Assembly: GCA_021234155.1 (NCBI GenBank)
Contig: JAJEKV010000079.1
Location: 1,618,789 to 1,682,788 of the forward strand
Direction of reading: 5' to 3'
DNA length: 64,000 nucleotides
Source of the DNA: Isoetes taiwanensis
Lineage: Eukaryota > Streptophyta > Lycopodiopsida > Isoetales > Isoetaceae
A program made the translations under genes and the position numbers. Each line of letters starts with the position of its first letter. The stretch's first letter is position 1. The notes below the pieces were generated by a model that had not been told where the DNA came from, made no database searches, and saw nothing but the letters and a program-made list of their open reading frames with translations. This document shows, in pieces, positions 33,352-44,402 of this stretch.

Positions 33352-34130
33352 TCATTTCAAAAACCTGGGGTCTAGCTCTTCAACTTTTGGCTTCTTCTTT
33401 TCCTTCTGAACTGCATACACAGGGGCAGCATTAGCATAGTGTGACTCGTGCTCAGTATCATGATGAGGAGGGTAGAATGGATCTCTGATTTCATCATCAT
33501 CGGTATAGCTTAGCATTTCTACTAAATCTACAGCCTTTACAAATGTCTTATGGATTGAATCTAGCTCACCAAACTTTTGAAGCTTTAATAACTTTCTATA
33601 AATCTTAGGCCTAGACATCAGACCTCTGATAAAGGAAGCAACCAGATGCAAGGTTGGGTGGGAAACATGGTTCCTATTACACACCAAAGAAATAAGAGTT
33701 AAATCTTTCCACATACCGCTTTCACACTTTCACCGCATTTAATAGAAAAGGAATTGAGCTCAAAAACAAGGTCCTGGGGTGAAGTAGTCTTACCAAACCT
33801 TGACAGAAACCTTTGTTCCAATTCATCCCACTTAGTACCTATTGACAGTTCGAAATCCAACCAAGATCTGGCCTCATCACCTTTCATGCATTTGATAAAC
33901 TCAGCAAACCTGGTACCTTTCTTCTTTCCATGCTCCTCATAATATTCTTCAAAATTCTTCAAGAAATGGTTAGCATTCATGGAAGAATCATAACAAGGGG
34001 AAGAAATGTATAGTGAGCTCAAATTGGTAAGGAGCTTGGGAGGAAAAGGCAAAGCAGAAAACATTTGTAACATTTGTCGGGAACTGGTAGCCACTTTCAT
34101 GCTTACCCCTACTAGATCTGGTTGACCCAA
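33352..34130 (-). pseudogene. Gag (capsid region) of the Tat-like element
   Basis: Two overlapping frames (34130-33699 and 33714-33352) form a retrotransposon gag. The first has HFLKNFEEYYEEHGKKKGTR, DEARSWLDFEL and WDELEQRFLSRFG, the usual W...F...F gag core; the second continues with SFIRGLMSRPKIYRKLL. The protein would package element RNA. The frame shifts near 33705. Confidence 0.8.
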
Positions 34131-34220
34131 GTTACCTCAAAGTTGCTCAAAGAGCTCAGCCAGTCTTTCTTGGTGCCATGGAGTTCAACTTCCAGTGAAA
34201 AATCTCTAGGACCTCCAAAA

Positions 34221-36668
34221 TGTTAGCCTAAAACCTCGAATTTTAGCCTAACCTCAAAGGAATCTTAAACAGAATGGTTAGAACCTCCGTGATCACTTAG
34301 GGTGATCAATCCTTGTCATATGAAACCAGAAAATTCATTTTTGAAGTGCTAGTTTTTTCAAAATCACTAGAGTCCCTGAAACTGAAAAAACTGTCAGAGC
34401 AAAAACCGAACTTGCAGACACACCTTGAGAGATTTTGAAGATCTGATTGGTGTTATAAGTGGTCAACAAGCAGAGGAAAATGGTGGAGAAGATTTGACTT
34501 GATTTGAATAAGGGAGGGTCAAGAAAATCGAGGTCAAAGGCAGGTCAAAAAGTTGGCCAGTGCCAAAACAGAGAGCCAAATTTTGCAGATGGAGTTTGAT
34601 GGGAAATTTTGGGTTGGGATCTGCGGGTAACTTCAAAATAGCCTCTAGATCACGTGCAAAAGGTTTGAATAGCAAAAGGATGTTTTAGTTTTCCTGTAAG
34701 TAAACAAAACCTCAAGAAAAGAACAAACTCTGTAACAGTTATGAAAAGAAATCTTTTTATATGTTTTCTCCGAATGTATAGGTTTCTAGGATTCCTATAA
34801 GGATAAAATACAACTATCTGAAGAGGATATAATCTCTGAGTAAGTGTTTTTGGTCTTGTTTTTGGTTTTTTGCTTTTTTTAAAAGAGCAATGCAGAATTA
34901 CAAAAAATGGATGTACAATGATGAAAACGATTTTTCAGGCAAAGACTATGCATTATAGCAAGGTGGTACAGAAAGTTTGATAATGTCAACAGGGTAATGT
35001 CAACATGCTTGAGTAATAATGCTTGAGAGCAATTTCAAGACTGTATGAGTCTTTCGAGTGCTTCAAAAATACCAATGAAGTAATATGGAATGATTATTTA
35101 AGTTTGCAATCGAGGTGCTTCGATGCTGAACAGGTCACAACGAACCGGGACTTCAATCTCGAACGAAATAGAGCTGGAATCGAAAGCAGAAAGCAAAATG
35201 ATATCAAAATATTCAAGTCGCCAAAATCACAGAGGTATATCTCCGAGGGGCGGTCGATTTGATCTGTAATGCCGGTTTAAGAACTGCTCCTCTCACAAAA
35301 ACTAGCTCTACCGAGTGATTTTAGGCTCAATTTGAGCAATTTCTCACCTGGATCAAATGCCACAGAGGATCCCCAAGGTCTCGGAAAAGGTTCGGAGTTG
35401 ATCTCGGGGAAAATTGGCGGATTCAATCAAATTTAGGCACCTAATTGGCCGGATTTAGCGGTGCGTCCCCTATTTCTTAGGGTTCATCAAAATTTTTAAG
35501 GGTGATATATCCCATGTGCACAAACGAAGTCCGGCAGCTTCTGATATAAGGAATAGTGTTGACCCCACTATTAAGTTTACGTACACGCAGAGGGGACACC
35601 CAAATTGTCAAACCGGCCCCACGCCTGCCGCCACGGGAAAAAATTGGGGTGACACGAACTATGCGTAAATAGATAGGGTAGATAGGCTAGAATAGGTTTT
35701 TATTTTTTGGCACGCATCCCAAGAATCCAATTTTGAAGGCCTTCCCAAGGGTTTTTTTTCAAATTTAAAAGGCCATGTTAGCTCTTTTTTTGCCAAGCTT
35801 TCCATCTAGAAGGTTTTCGTGTCAAACCGAAACATTTAAATTTTTGTCCATTTTGACCCATGGTCAATGAATATTGCAACATAGGGATGGTGAAAAGTCA
35901 TGGAAAAAGATGGGAAAAGGGTGTAAATAGGCTATACTAGGGTTTAGGAAGATGAAATGAGAATGAGAAAAGAATTTTCTTGCCTTTGAAGTTTTTCAAG
36001 ATCATTAGGGGCAATTCTCAATTGAAGGTAGGATCAATAAAAAAAAATGGTAGTGAAATGATGGGAAAAAGGTCTCAAAAGTGAAAAACATGGTGAGAGA
36101 AAGGTTACAAAAGGTTCATAGGACATAAAAAAGGTGGATATGGAATGAAGACAAGAGGGGTACCTCTGTAGCACTTGATTTCATCTCAGATTGTCTCTAA
36201 TGCTCAAATCATACCTCATAGTGAAGATACATTTGCTCAAAGCCTAAGGGTCTTCCAAACTTCTATAAGGGTCTTCCAAACTTCAAGGCTAGGATAAGAG
36301 CATGTTTCACTTCCAAGATGGCATCCTTATGTGTGTGACTTCAAACTACTAATGAAACTCAAGCAAGCTTCATAAAGTTGAGCTTTGGTAAAACAACTTG
36401 TGCTTCTTTGGTAATCTTGCTATAGCCTTTGCCCAGGTCTTCAAATCAAAGGAAAATGTTAAACAAATGGGAATGTGTCTAAAGTATTTTACCTCAAGGA
36501 AAAGATTAGGCTATAAAAGGAGATCCCCAATGCCTTCCAAACTTGGTCAAATGTCTTCCAAACTCTAATGGGATCACAATAGCCTGAAACTTTTCCTTAG
36601 AGGAAATATGGATGAAACAAAAGTTTTTGATGATAGATGCTAGTCCATGTTGCCAGAAATGGGCAACA
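34221..36668 (-). repeat. 5' LTR of the Tat-like element
   Basis: Full-length partner of 25753-28206, with intact TGTTGCCC/GGCTAACA ends. The sequence after it on the minus strand is TTTTGGAGGTCCTAGAGA; the TGGAGGTCC part is the probable primer-binding site, but I cannot match it to a particular tRNA. Confidence 0.9.
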
Positions 36669-38184
36669 ATGGCAGAATGAAATTACATTGTAGAAATCTT
36701 GGTAACGCAAGCAAGAGCAAAGAATTAGCATTAGGTGACGAAACCTGTTGTAGTAGTTGCATAGAAATCCTGCCATCGGAACTGGTAAGCAAAATTGATT
36801 CTTGTGGAAATAGAGCAAATAGCCACCCGATCAACAGCTCCCAATGAACGTAGGTATGCTGCCTAAAAGTTGCCACTCGAATAAAAAAAAGAAGCGACAT
36901 TAGTAGCTGCCGTTAGTTATCGGCTACCTATGCGAACTACTCCGTGAACCAAGACCACGATCCCTTTCAAAGATTTTTTTTAATCTCATCATATGATAAA
37001 GACATAAAATGGTATGGCTTTATCATGTTCTATCGACATTGCATTTCAAGATAAGTATGGCACTATTCAAGATTCAAAACCTTTACCTCTATACACTCTG
37101 GCTATTATATAAAATAGTTAAATCAATGGATTTGAATTAGGCGATTTGTTAGAGACTTAGGAATTGAGATTATTGATAGAGAGGCAAACAGGCTCCTTCA
37201 TCAAGTTCATATATTTGGCAAATGTGGTAGAAGAGGGAAGGCTTCTCCAAAAAAAATTGGCGAATTTATCTCATATTTTTATTAAAGGAAGTCTATCAAG
37301 CATAGTTGCAAAATTTTCAGAGATCCAAACATATCTAGCAATTTTGCAATATTTAGCCACTAAAATCAATACTGCAGCACGATTAAAAGGCATTGTATTC
37401 TATTTCAAGGTTGTGTAACTCATAGAAAATTATTTGTCAATATATGTTTTATTAGAGTAGGGTCTATGCATGATTCATAACACTTCAGAAGAAGTACTCT
37501 ATATAACAGGCTGGCCTTCAAGCCTATTCTGCAGGAGGCAGTGTTTAGGTTACAAGGGAATAAGATAAATAAAGGCAAGCCTATTAAAGATGATGTAATT
37601 TTGAATATAGCTCCTCAATTATTAGGTGATTCTGCATATCCTAGCAGACCTTTTCTACTTAAGATTTTTCCTAACCTTGATACAGAGAAGAATCAATTCA
37701 ATAAAAGAATATGCAAGGAAGGGTGGTTGTAGAAATTGGTTTTGGTATAGTAAAGGAAAAATGGAGAATTTTGAAGAAGTTGACAAGCATCATTTTCCTC
37801 ATTAGATTATGTTTTATCCTCAACAACTTCTACAAGTGGGGATGTTCTGATTTTGCAAATGCAGGGGCTCAATTTGTTCCTCTTTCAAATTTTGTGTTGA
37901 GCTTTATATTCTTTGGTTCCCTTAAAGTTCATCCTAAATTCCTTCAATCTACTTCTCACTCCAAGTCTATATATAAGTAATTCTGAAGGGCGAGGTACAA
38001 AATGCATCGCGAGTCTTGTAATCAACCAATCTATTATTAATTTTGAGGAAAGAGGCACAAAATGAGCATACTCATTTGTTTTAGTCAATGGTGGGATTCG
38101 AATTTGTAACGATGGATATCATTGATCAAATTCGAAGTTCTATCAGGTTCTCGAAATGGCGGAATAAGAGTAATGCAGATGATT
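36669..38184. other. Gene-free stretch
   Basis: Short frames exist (for example 84 codons from 37164 on the plus strand) but none carries a known motif. Nothing else is recognised. Confidence 0.45.
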
Positions 38185-38710
38185 CGACACCGTCGGATCC
38201 CCATTTTGGGGAGAGACGAGTCTATTTATATGTTATTTGGGTTCCTTCTTTCTCATCAGCATCTTCTCACAGCAGTATTTTGGTCTTGGTTCCAGTTTCA
38301 TTCCTCTTGTTCTGTGGAGATTTGCCATGTTAGTTACAGTGTATGCTTTTCTCAGTGTGATGCGCTATGCTTTTCTTGGTGTGGTGGTAGCATCTAATCT
38401 TTTGAGTTCATAATTTTCTCTGGGTGTTCAGCAACGTTTCTTGATTTTTACTATCTCTAGCATGCCTTTTATCTCGTATGAGGATTCTTTGGTTAGCAAT
38501 TATGGACTGCTGCTTCTAGCGATTCTGTCAGACATAGCTTGCTGCTTCTTATTCTACAGCTATTTTCCTTGCATCACCATACCATCTTCATACTCATTAT
38601 TGATAGGGCTTTTCATTCTTTTTTCCCGTTTATTCAACTAGGGTTGTATGTTTTTCTCTGGATTTGACACCATATTTATCATTGTGAATCTAAATCCAAA
38701 TCATAATTTT

Positions 38711-38843
38711 CGTGATCTCATATGCTTTAATCAGATCATCATTTCCTTCTTTCTTTTTAATTGTAGTATATCTATGTCGTGATCTCATATGCTTTGATCA
38801 GATTATCATTTCCTTTTTTCTTTGTAATTGTAGTATATCTATG
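38711..38843. repeat. 67-bp tandem duplication
   Basis: Copies start at 38711 and 38778, each beginning CGTGATCTCATATGCTTT and ending GTAGTATATCTATGT. Confidence 0.9.
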
Positions 38844-39098
38844 TGTTGAGTGCTTGTAAGCCCGTTTTTTAATGGTTCAGCTTGTTATTTTACTGGTGCC
38901 TGCTTACTGTTATCGAACTTCTTCATCTTAAACACATCCCTTATCGTTAATCCCTGCTCCGTTCTTGTTTGGCCATTTTTTTTCCTCTCTCGAATTCATC
39001 TTCCCCTTCCAAATTTTGCGACATGTAGACCTGTGCATGCTTCTTTACATTCTCCTCTACTCAAACAAAGTAAATTAAAATAAATCTCTTGTCAATGA

Positions 39099-39170
39099 TG
39101 CATGTTGGTCTAATGATTGGCACATAAGGCTCTTAAACTTGTGGTGATGGGTTCAAATTCATTTGTCGGC
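39099..39170 (+). repeat. tRNA-derived SINE-like head
   Basis: GTTGGTCTAATGATTGGC (A-box-like) and GGTTCAAATTC (B box) are spaced about 40 bp apart as in RNA polymerase III promoters of tRNAs. No terminal pairing is seen, so it is a SINE or a pseudogene. Confidence 0.45.
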
Positions 39171-39205
39171 ACAATCTATTTTCTTTTCTGGTACATTTGT
39201 TTCTA

Positions 39206-39349
39206 TTTCCTTTTCCTTGCCATAGATTTTTTCATTACGTCTTTTGGGTATTATTTTCTTTCTCTAGTAAGCATTTCTTTCCTTTTCCTTGCCATAGATT
39301 TTTTCATTACGTCTTTTGGGTATTATTTTCTTTCTCTAGTAAGCATTTT
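39206..39349. repeat. 72-bp tandem duplication
   Basis: Two nearly identical copies start at 39206 and 39278 (TTTCCTTTTCCTTGCCATAG). Open frames across it are repeat-derived. Confidence 0.9.
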
Positions 39350-40224
39350 TTTCACTACGTCGTTTCATGTCTTCTTCATTTGCTTGCTTCATTATGGATC
39401 AATTTCTCTCACCCTTGGAACTATTTTTCTTTTATTGATTTTTACAGGGTTTATAAAAAGTGTAGAGTTGCATTATTAGAATTTATTATTGGCATCTTGT
39501 TGGAATGGGCATCTTGTATCGGACATGCCAGATTTAAATGGCCCTATACCAAATTGTCGAGTGGTGGTGTTATTGACGTAATTGTGTTGGTGCATTCAAG
39601 AGTCGAGGCCGCATTGAGTAGGTAGTTTGCTTAAATTGTTATAGCCTATTGATCATTATTTCTTATATTTGTAACACCTCCAACTTAGTCTTCCTTTGAG
39701 CTATATTGGTAGAACCTAAGCATAGTGTTGATTTTTATAGGCATCTTTCATTTTTGATGAATTGTTGTGTCCATTCCCTTTCCTTAATGTATTCACTCTT
39801 CTTTCTTCCCTTTCTATATCCTTCTTGCCTATCATTCTATGCCATCTTCCTTGTGTGCCAATGTGGACTTCCTATTCCTCTCTCATCACCCTAGGCTTTC
39901 AAATTAAAGTTCTCTTTTGATTGGCCGGTTTTCCCCCTTCAGACAAGTCTCTCACCAAAATGCAGGCGATTTGACACCGCGGATCGCCATTTTAGGGAGA
40001 GACGAGTCTATTTATATGTTATTTGGGTTTCTTCTTCCTCATCGGCGTCTTCTCACAGCAATTTTTTTGGTCTTAGTTCCCTTCCTACCCACCTTAAGTT
40101 GTTTACATTCATGCTTTTTCATTACATAGTCGGCTATTTCGAAGGGTAATGCCATTCATCCAATAATAGATCCATCATAGATATTCATACATCATCATCA
40201 ATGAGTTCCTATCTAGACTCAAAC

Positions 40225-41270
40225 TCGTGGAAGAAAGTAGACTGACGGCTAGGATCTCAAGATAGAACAAACTGAGATATAATAATGAGTGGGCTGGCAA
40301 TAGACAATGGTTAGGGTTGACCGCTCCATTCCCCCCTTCCTGTGCGTACTATGCAGATGGGTTAAATCAGGCTCTATCGTGGATGTAACCTGCCGGAGAC
40401 ATAACCTCTTGGTCTCACCCAACGAGGCTACTGCAGTTGCATCTCTCCAGTTCGATGAGGTAGGAAGGGTTACATCTCCCCTTCCCGAAAGACAATGGCT
40501 CGATAGGGGGGCTAGAGGATCGTAACGACACACATCCTTACCCGACGTAACTCCCCAAAACAAGAGCCAAGCCAACACCTGCAACTCCTGAGAGTCAAGG
40601 CGACACCATTGACCCAGGAAGTGTGGAACTCATACCGGCACTCTTGAAGTGACCGAGTATAAGACTAGCTTGCTCTAAGTCTCCAGTAGCCGCACTCAGT
40701 AGGGACTCCCTCTATCTTGCCACTGACTGCGTTATGTGGTGCTCAGTCACTTTATAGCCAATCGCCTAGTGGGCTCTATGCACAGGCCGCATATATAGGA
40801 ACTAAAGGGTCTAATTAGAAGCATCATCTAAACAAGGCTAATAGGTCTCTACCTCCCTTCCCAATACAAGAGGAGCAAGCATGATCAACCAACATCATAT
40901 TCTATATAACATGATAATAAATGAGAATAACATCTTCACATGCATCTTACTTACAGTTAGGGTTCATTGATTAGAGTTCAAGGTCCAAATTGAGGATCCT
41001 AGGAGAGCTCTACTAGAGATACGAGATACTAACTCATCTGGAATCCTATCTTCTAGATGATCTACCAAGGAAACTACTTCAAATACCTACTCCGGAGAAA
41101 CTTCCACCTGCTCTTGGCGTCTCCATCCATGGCTCTGCAAGTAGTTCAAATTAGCTTCCGCTGCCTCTATCACATACATGCTCCTGGGGCTGCTGAGCTA
41201 TGCAATGCTGCAACAGACGATTCTCGAAACGGAGTTTCGAGTGCGAACAGTGTTCAAAGACAGACATAGT
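40225..41270 (-). repeat. Diverged chromovirus-type LTR fragment
   Basis: Read on the minus strand, ordered blocks match the LTR at 53488-55150: GGTAGAGACCT, GTCGTTACGAT, a G-run followed by ATGGAGCGGTCAACCCTA (partner ATGGAGTGGACAACCCTA), and CTAGCCGTCAGTC (partner CCAGCCGTCAGTC). Neither LTR end is recognisable and no internal region follows, so it is a partial solo LTR of a related family. Confidence 0.5.
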
Positions 41271-41285
41271 TCCATACCTAAGGCT

Positions 41286-41772
41286 TGTCATTAACCTACG
41301 CGAAAACAAGGAAAATACGTGGAAAATACGGAAGAAATATGCCAAGATCGGCAAAGAATCTGATATATGAACAGGAATCAAGAGTACAATGGCCTGAAGG
41401 CAAGCAAGAATACGAGACATATGCCTAGAAGGCTCAAGACTGGCATTGAAACAGAATGGTTCTACCATCCTTGAATGTCTCCATATATAGTGCCATATTG
41501 CATGAACTCAATAGTGGATGGTCGCCACCTAGAATAGGTGAATGTGCGCCACTTGGCGGGCATAAGGGATGCCACTTAGCATAGGTGCATGAATGGTTCT
41601 TGATGTACATAGAGAAGATGTTTGACGTAATTTTATAATCATGGCCATAATGCACTTGGAAAGAGTTGATGACTTGCAACCAATACCTCATTGGTTCAAA
41701 ACCCATCTGCAACATATTATTTTTGCCTATGTGTGACGCCCGTCTTCGTATTATACCCGTATGGTCGTCACA
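41286..41772 (-). repeat. 3' LTR of the non-autonomous element
   Basis: On the minus strand it starts TGTGACGACCATACGG and ends CGTAGGTTAATGACA. A TATATATGG box near 41485-41493 corresponds to the one in the LTR at 47949. An oppositely oriented tRNA-like segment lies at 41641-41713. Confidence 0.8.
41641..41713 (+). repeat. tRNA-like segment, antisense inside the LTR
   Basis: ATGGCCATAATGCACTTGG resembles a tRNA D-arm/A box, GTTG-ATGACTTG-CAAC an anticodon arm, and GGTTCAAAACCCATC a T-arm/B box. It runs opposite to the LTR. The homologous LTR at 47949 has the same kind of segment at the same place. Confidence 0.5.
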
Positions 41773-42019
41773 CTATCCTCCTCCAACGTATGATGGCTTC
41801 CCCTCAATGATGATTGCGAGGCATAGTACTTCTTCCCCAGGATCAAACACCCAATCAAGATCATGAGTTGAATCAATATGAAGATCTTTGTCTAGTGTGA
41901 GATCTAGACATAGAACAAGGTTTAATGCAGGGGCAAGATATGAACTATAAGCAGAGATGAGTGTTGATATCGAAATAAGACTGGAAGGGTGTAGCACAGG
42001 GCCAGAGTCTAGGTCATGA

Positions 42020-42050
<31 letters not shown>

Positions 42051-43557
42051 CATTATTGTCCCTTGTACCCTGAGGCCCGTGGACTTATGTAGCATGGGCG
42101 AAGCTCCTTACGGGTGCTACTAGCACATCATCATGCTGATTTACAATGTAGCCTTTTAGAAGGCTTGACTTTTCTCTATTAATCCGGCACCCGGCTTTGG
42201 ATGCGGCTTCATGGCGTTACCGCTGTCGTTATCAATCAGCTTTGGTGAGCTTTTTCGGGGTGTTTATGTTGCGCCTCTCGCGTTCATAGCGAAAACCCTT
42301 TTCTTTGTGTTCTTCTACGTGCACGGCCGTCATCTCCCCGTATTCGCGTCGCCAGGGTCCCTCCTTGTTTCTGACTTTGTCATTATGATGTGTGCGGGCT
42401 GACCCCACCCTATCTTTTTCTGTACTTATTCCCCGATGCTTTCATATCGGGCGGTCATTTAGCATATGATTCTCATCTTCCACTTCCCCTTTGTCACAGA
42501 TTCTGCGTATTCGATCCTCTCTCTATCCCTCGCCATCTGTCTTTTTTCAATCCTCATTTCGTGACTTCCCATTCTGAATCTTGCTAGAGTGTCTCTTCTG
42601 GCTTTTCCTATTATGTCGTCTGGTACATCTGTTTGCCCTATCTGTTGTCCCGGATTAAAAGCTGTCATAAGCCACATTGTCTTGGGGCCCGTGGTTATAT
42701 GTAAAGCCATGTGTGCGTGGCTCTGTCCGCCCACTTTCGTCTTTCCATTCCCCTCGATGATGAGGTCGCTCAAGTTCATCCCCAATTTCCTCGTCCATAT
42801 TGCTACATCCACTGAACCACCCGTTGCCTTGATTATGTGGGCTTTATTCTTCTCGTCGCAATGTTTGCTAGCTTGCTTGGTTTCCCTTTTTGCATTGCTC
42901 CTTATAAGATATCTTATGGTCCTTTCCCATGCCCTTACTTCCATGGGGTTTTGCCCTGTCTCATATACTATTGTTGTTTGTGGTGTATTAGTTCTCGGTT
43001 TAAATTCACTTATGCCATTGTCGTAAAATCCCTTCTGTTTTCCCACTTTTTCTCCGTCAGCCACGGCCCCGGGCTTCCCCCATATAGGCGTGTAGTTGCA
43101 ACTCTTTGCTTGAACAAGTAGCATTTAATTTCCGGTTTATTATCACGCTTTTGTTGCGGAAATTTTTCATATTGTAGTAGCTTCCGATGGCTGCTTGGAA
43201 TCTTATTAATACGCCTTTGGCCCATTTTCACGTGCCATGTCGTCCATATCCCGGATATCGTATTACGTTGATTCTTCTAGTTACGTTCCCAAGTATCTGA
43301 GCGGTTTATGTCTCCTTTTTGCAAAAAGACTATTTTTGGTTTTCCGAGATTAATCGTCAACCCCTGTCTTCTCACGAAATTTTCTAAGGTTTAAGTAACC
43401 TGTGCATCCCTTTGTTCTTTGTGGCCATCATGCTCAAGTCATCTGCATATAGCATGATGGGTACTTTGTGTTCCCTAGGGTAGGAAGCGTCTGTGTCCCC
43501 TTCTTTCGTTACGCTATAAATTCCTGTAGGGCATCTATGTATATCCCAAATAATGTG
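42020..43557 (-). mobile_element. 5'-truncated LINE B with (TATC)n tail
   Basis: On the minus strand it opens inside the RT at TLFGIYIDALQEFIA, goes through the YADD box, and ends after a C-terminal finger with a 3' UTR and seven or more TATC units (42020-42050). The last unique bases (GGGACAATAATG) echo the AATAA-plus-microsatellite end of LINE A. It lies inside the interior of the 41.3-44.1 kb element. A target duplication is not clear. Confidence 0.8.
42459..43557 (-). pseudogene. LINE ORF2 fragment: RT palm to C-terminal finger
   Basis: Visible parts, in order: LFGIYIDALQEFIA, then in a second frame VPIMLYADDLSMMATKNKG (catalytic YADD at about 43445), then a frame with RQGLTINLGKPKIVF, then a 221-codon open stretch ending RFRMGSHEMRIEKRQMARDR. 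A further shift gives RRICDKGEVEDENHM, the C-x-C...H finger block. At least four frame changes. RT activity is not possible from this copy. Confidence 0.8.
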
Positions 43558-44402
43558 ACAGAGGCATGAGCATACTGGAGAACTGGAGGGAGGAACAAGC
43601 CCAAGGGTAGAAATTGAAGTATGAACTGGAACATGAATATGAACAAAAGCAGGTGCACACTCGTGATCGAGACAAAGAACTACATCAGGAGCAGGATCTA
43701 AAACAGAAGGAGCACCAAGACACAAAGACAAATTGGAGGTAGAACCAGAGCTCAAGTATGAATCCAAGACTGAGCAAGCAGTCGAGGCCAAGATGTTTGC
43801 AACATTAAGAAGATCAGGAACTAGAACTAGATCAAGAATGGGCCCGGGCCCGGATCTAGATGTGGAGCAGCGGAATAGAATCCCCAATCGGATGTGAAAT
43901 CGCTAATCGACCATCTAATGATGTTGCAATCTTCTCTACCTCTTGCATAATACTTGCCAATTGATTCTATATTATGGAAGAAAATCCTTGGACTGGCTCG
44001 AACCAAATGAGGATTCTGGTTCAAACTGTCATGAACCTACGCGAAAACAAGGAAAATACATGAACCTACCCCCATAATGTTGTCCTCAGCATTATAGTAA
44101 TGTGTTGAACATGCATCAACCTTAAAAGATACAATAACAAGGAATATAGCATTTAGAACTTTATTGAAGCGATCAACTTCTACTACTTAATTATGATAAT
44201 TGTAAGACTATACTTACATACTTATATTGATAGTTAATCATTATAAAATTAGACGACATAGTGTCATATCAACATCTTCAGGAGTGCTCCTATTCAACAT
44301 GTCCTAGTTAAACATGTACTATTCTTCTCATGATGTGCTCCTTCCTCCATGCTCCTCCTTCACTGACCTGTAATAAGTAGCACATCACGTTAGTTTAGTT
44401 AA

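Larger units (their letters stand above)
25753..36668 (-). mobile_element. Ty3/gypsy Tat-like LTR retrotransposon, 10.9 kb
   Basis: Two direct LTRs of about 2.45 kb (25753-28206 and 34221-36668) flank minus-strand gag, protease, RNase H, reverse transcriptase, second RNase H and integrase, in that order from high to low coordinate. LTR ends on the minus strand are TGTTGCCC...GGCTAACA in the upper copy. A candidate target duplication is ATGGT before the lower LTR and ATGGC after the upper one; it is imperfect. All frames are broken. The DGGS protease, the plant/archaeal-type RNase H and the integrase style (AKKILRSGYFWPHLFKDC) place it near the Tat/Athila group, but the domain order is unusual. 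Confidence 0.9.
38185..40080. repeat. Direct repeat pair flanking small tandem repeats
   Basis: A 110-bp unit at 38185-38298 recurs at 39973-40080, with GAGACGAGTCTATTTATATG and TATTTGGGTT in both. Between them lie a 67-bp tandem duplication (38711-38843) and a 72-bp one (39206-39349). The 110-bp unit resembles the start of the foldback modules at 5.7 kb: GGATCGCCATT followed by GACGAG, later CTCATCGGCG. No coding function is seen. Confidence 0.7.
41286..44059 (-). mobile_element. Non-autonomous LTR element (same LTR family as 47949), with nested LINE
   Basis: The 3' LTR is complete (41286-41772). The 5' LTR keeps only its last 33 bp (44027-44059). After removing the nested LINE (42020-43557) only about 720 bp of interior remain, coding for no gag, RT or integrase but rich in Ser/Leu/Pro-type codons like the linker at 49.8-50.2 kb. 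The sequence after the LTR remnant (GTTTGAACCAGAATCC) matches the corresponding site of the plus-strand element (ATTTGAATCAGAATTCC), the likely primer-binding site. GGAGGAGGATAG beside the 3' LTR is the polypurine tract. Confidence 0.75.

Noticed and set aside
37164-37418. 84-codon plus-strand frame (RLLIERQTGSFIKFIYLANV)
   Set aside because: Coding-like composition in part, but no motif, no partner frame and no homologous copy in the window.
39117-39625. Hydrophobic 120- and 142-codon frames resembling membrane proteins
   Set aside because: They cross a 72-bp tandem duplication in T-rich DNA and repeat the same peptide in two frames; no independent support.
43557-44026. Gag of the non-autonomous element
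   Set aside because: The open frame is a low-complexity Ser/Leu/Pro linker joined to LINE RT sequence; no gag core or zinc knuckle is present.
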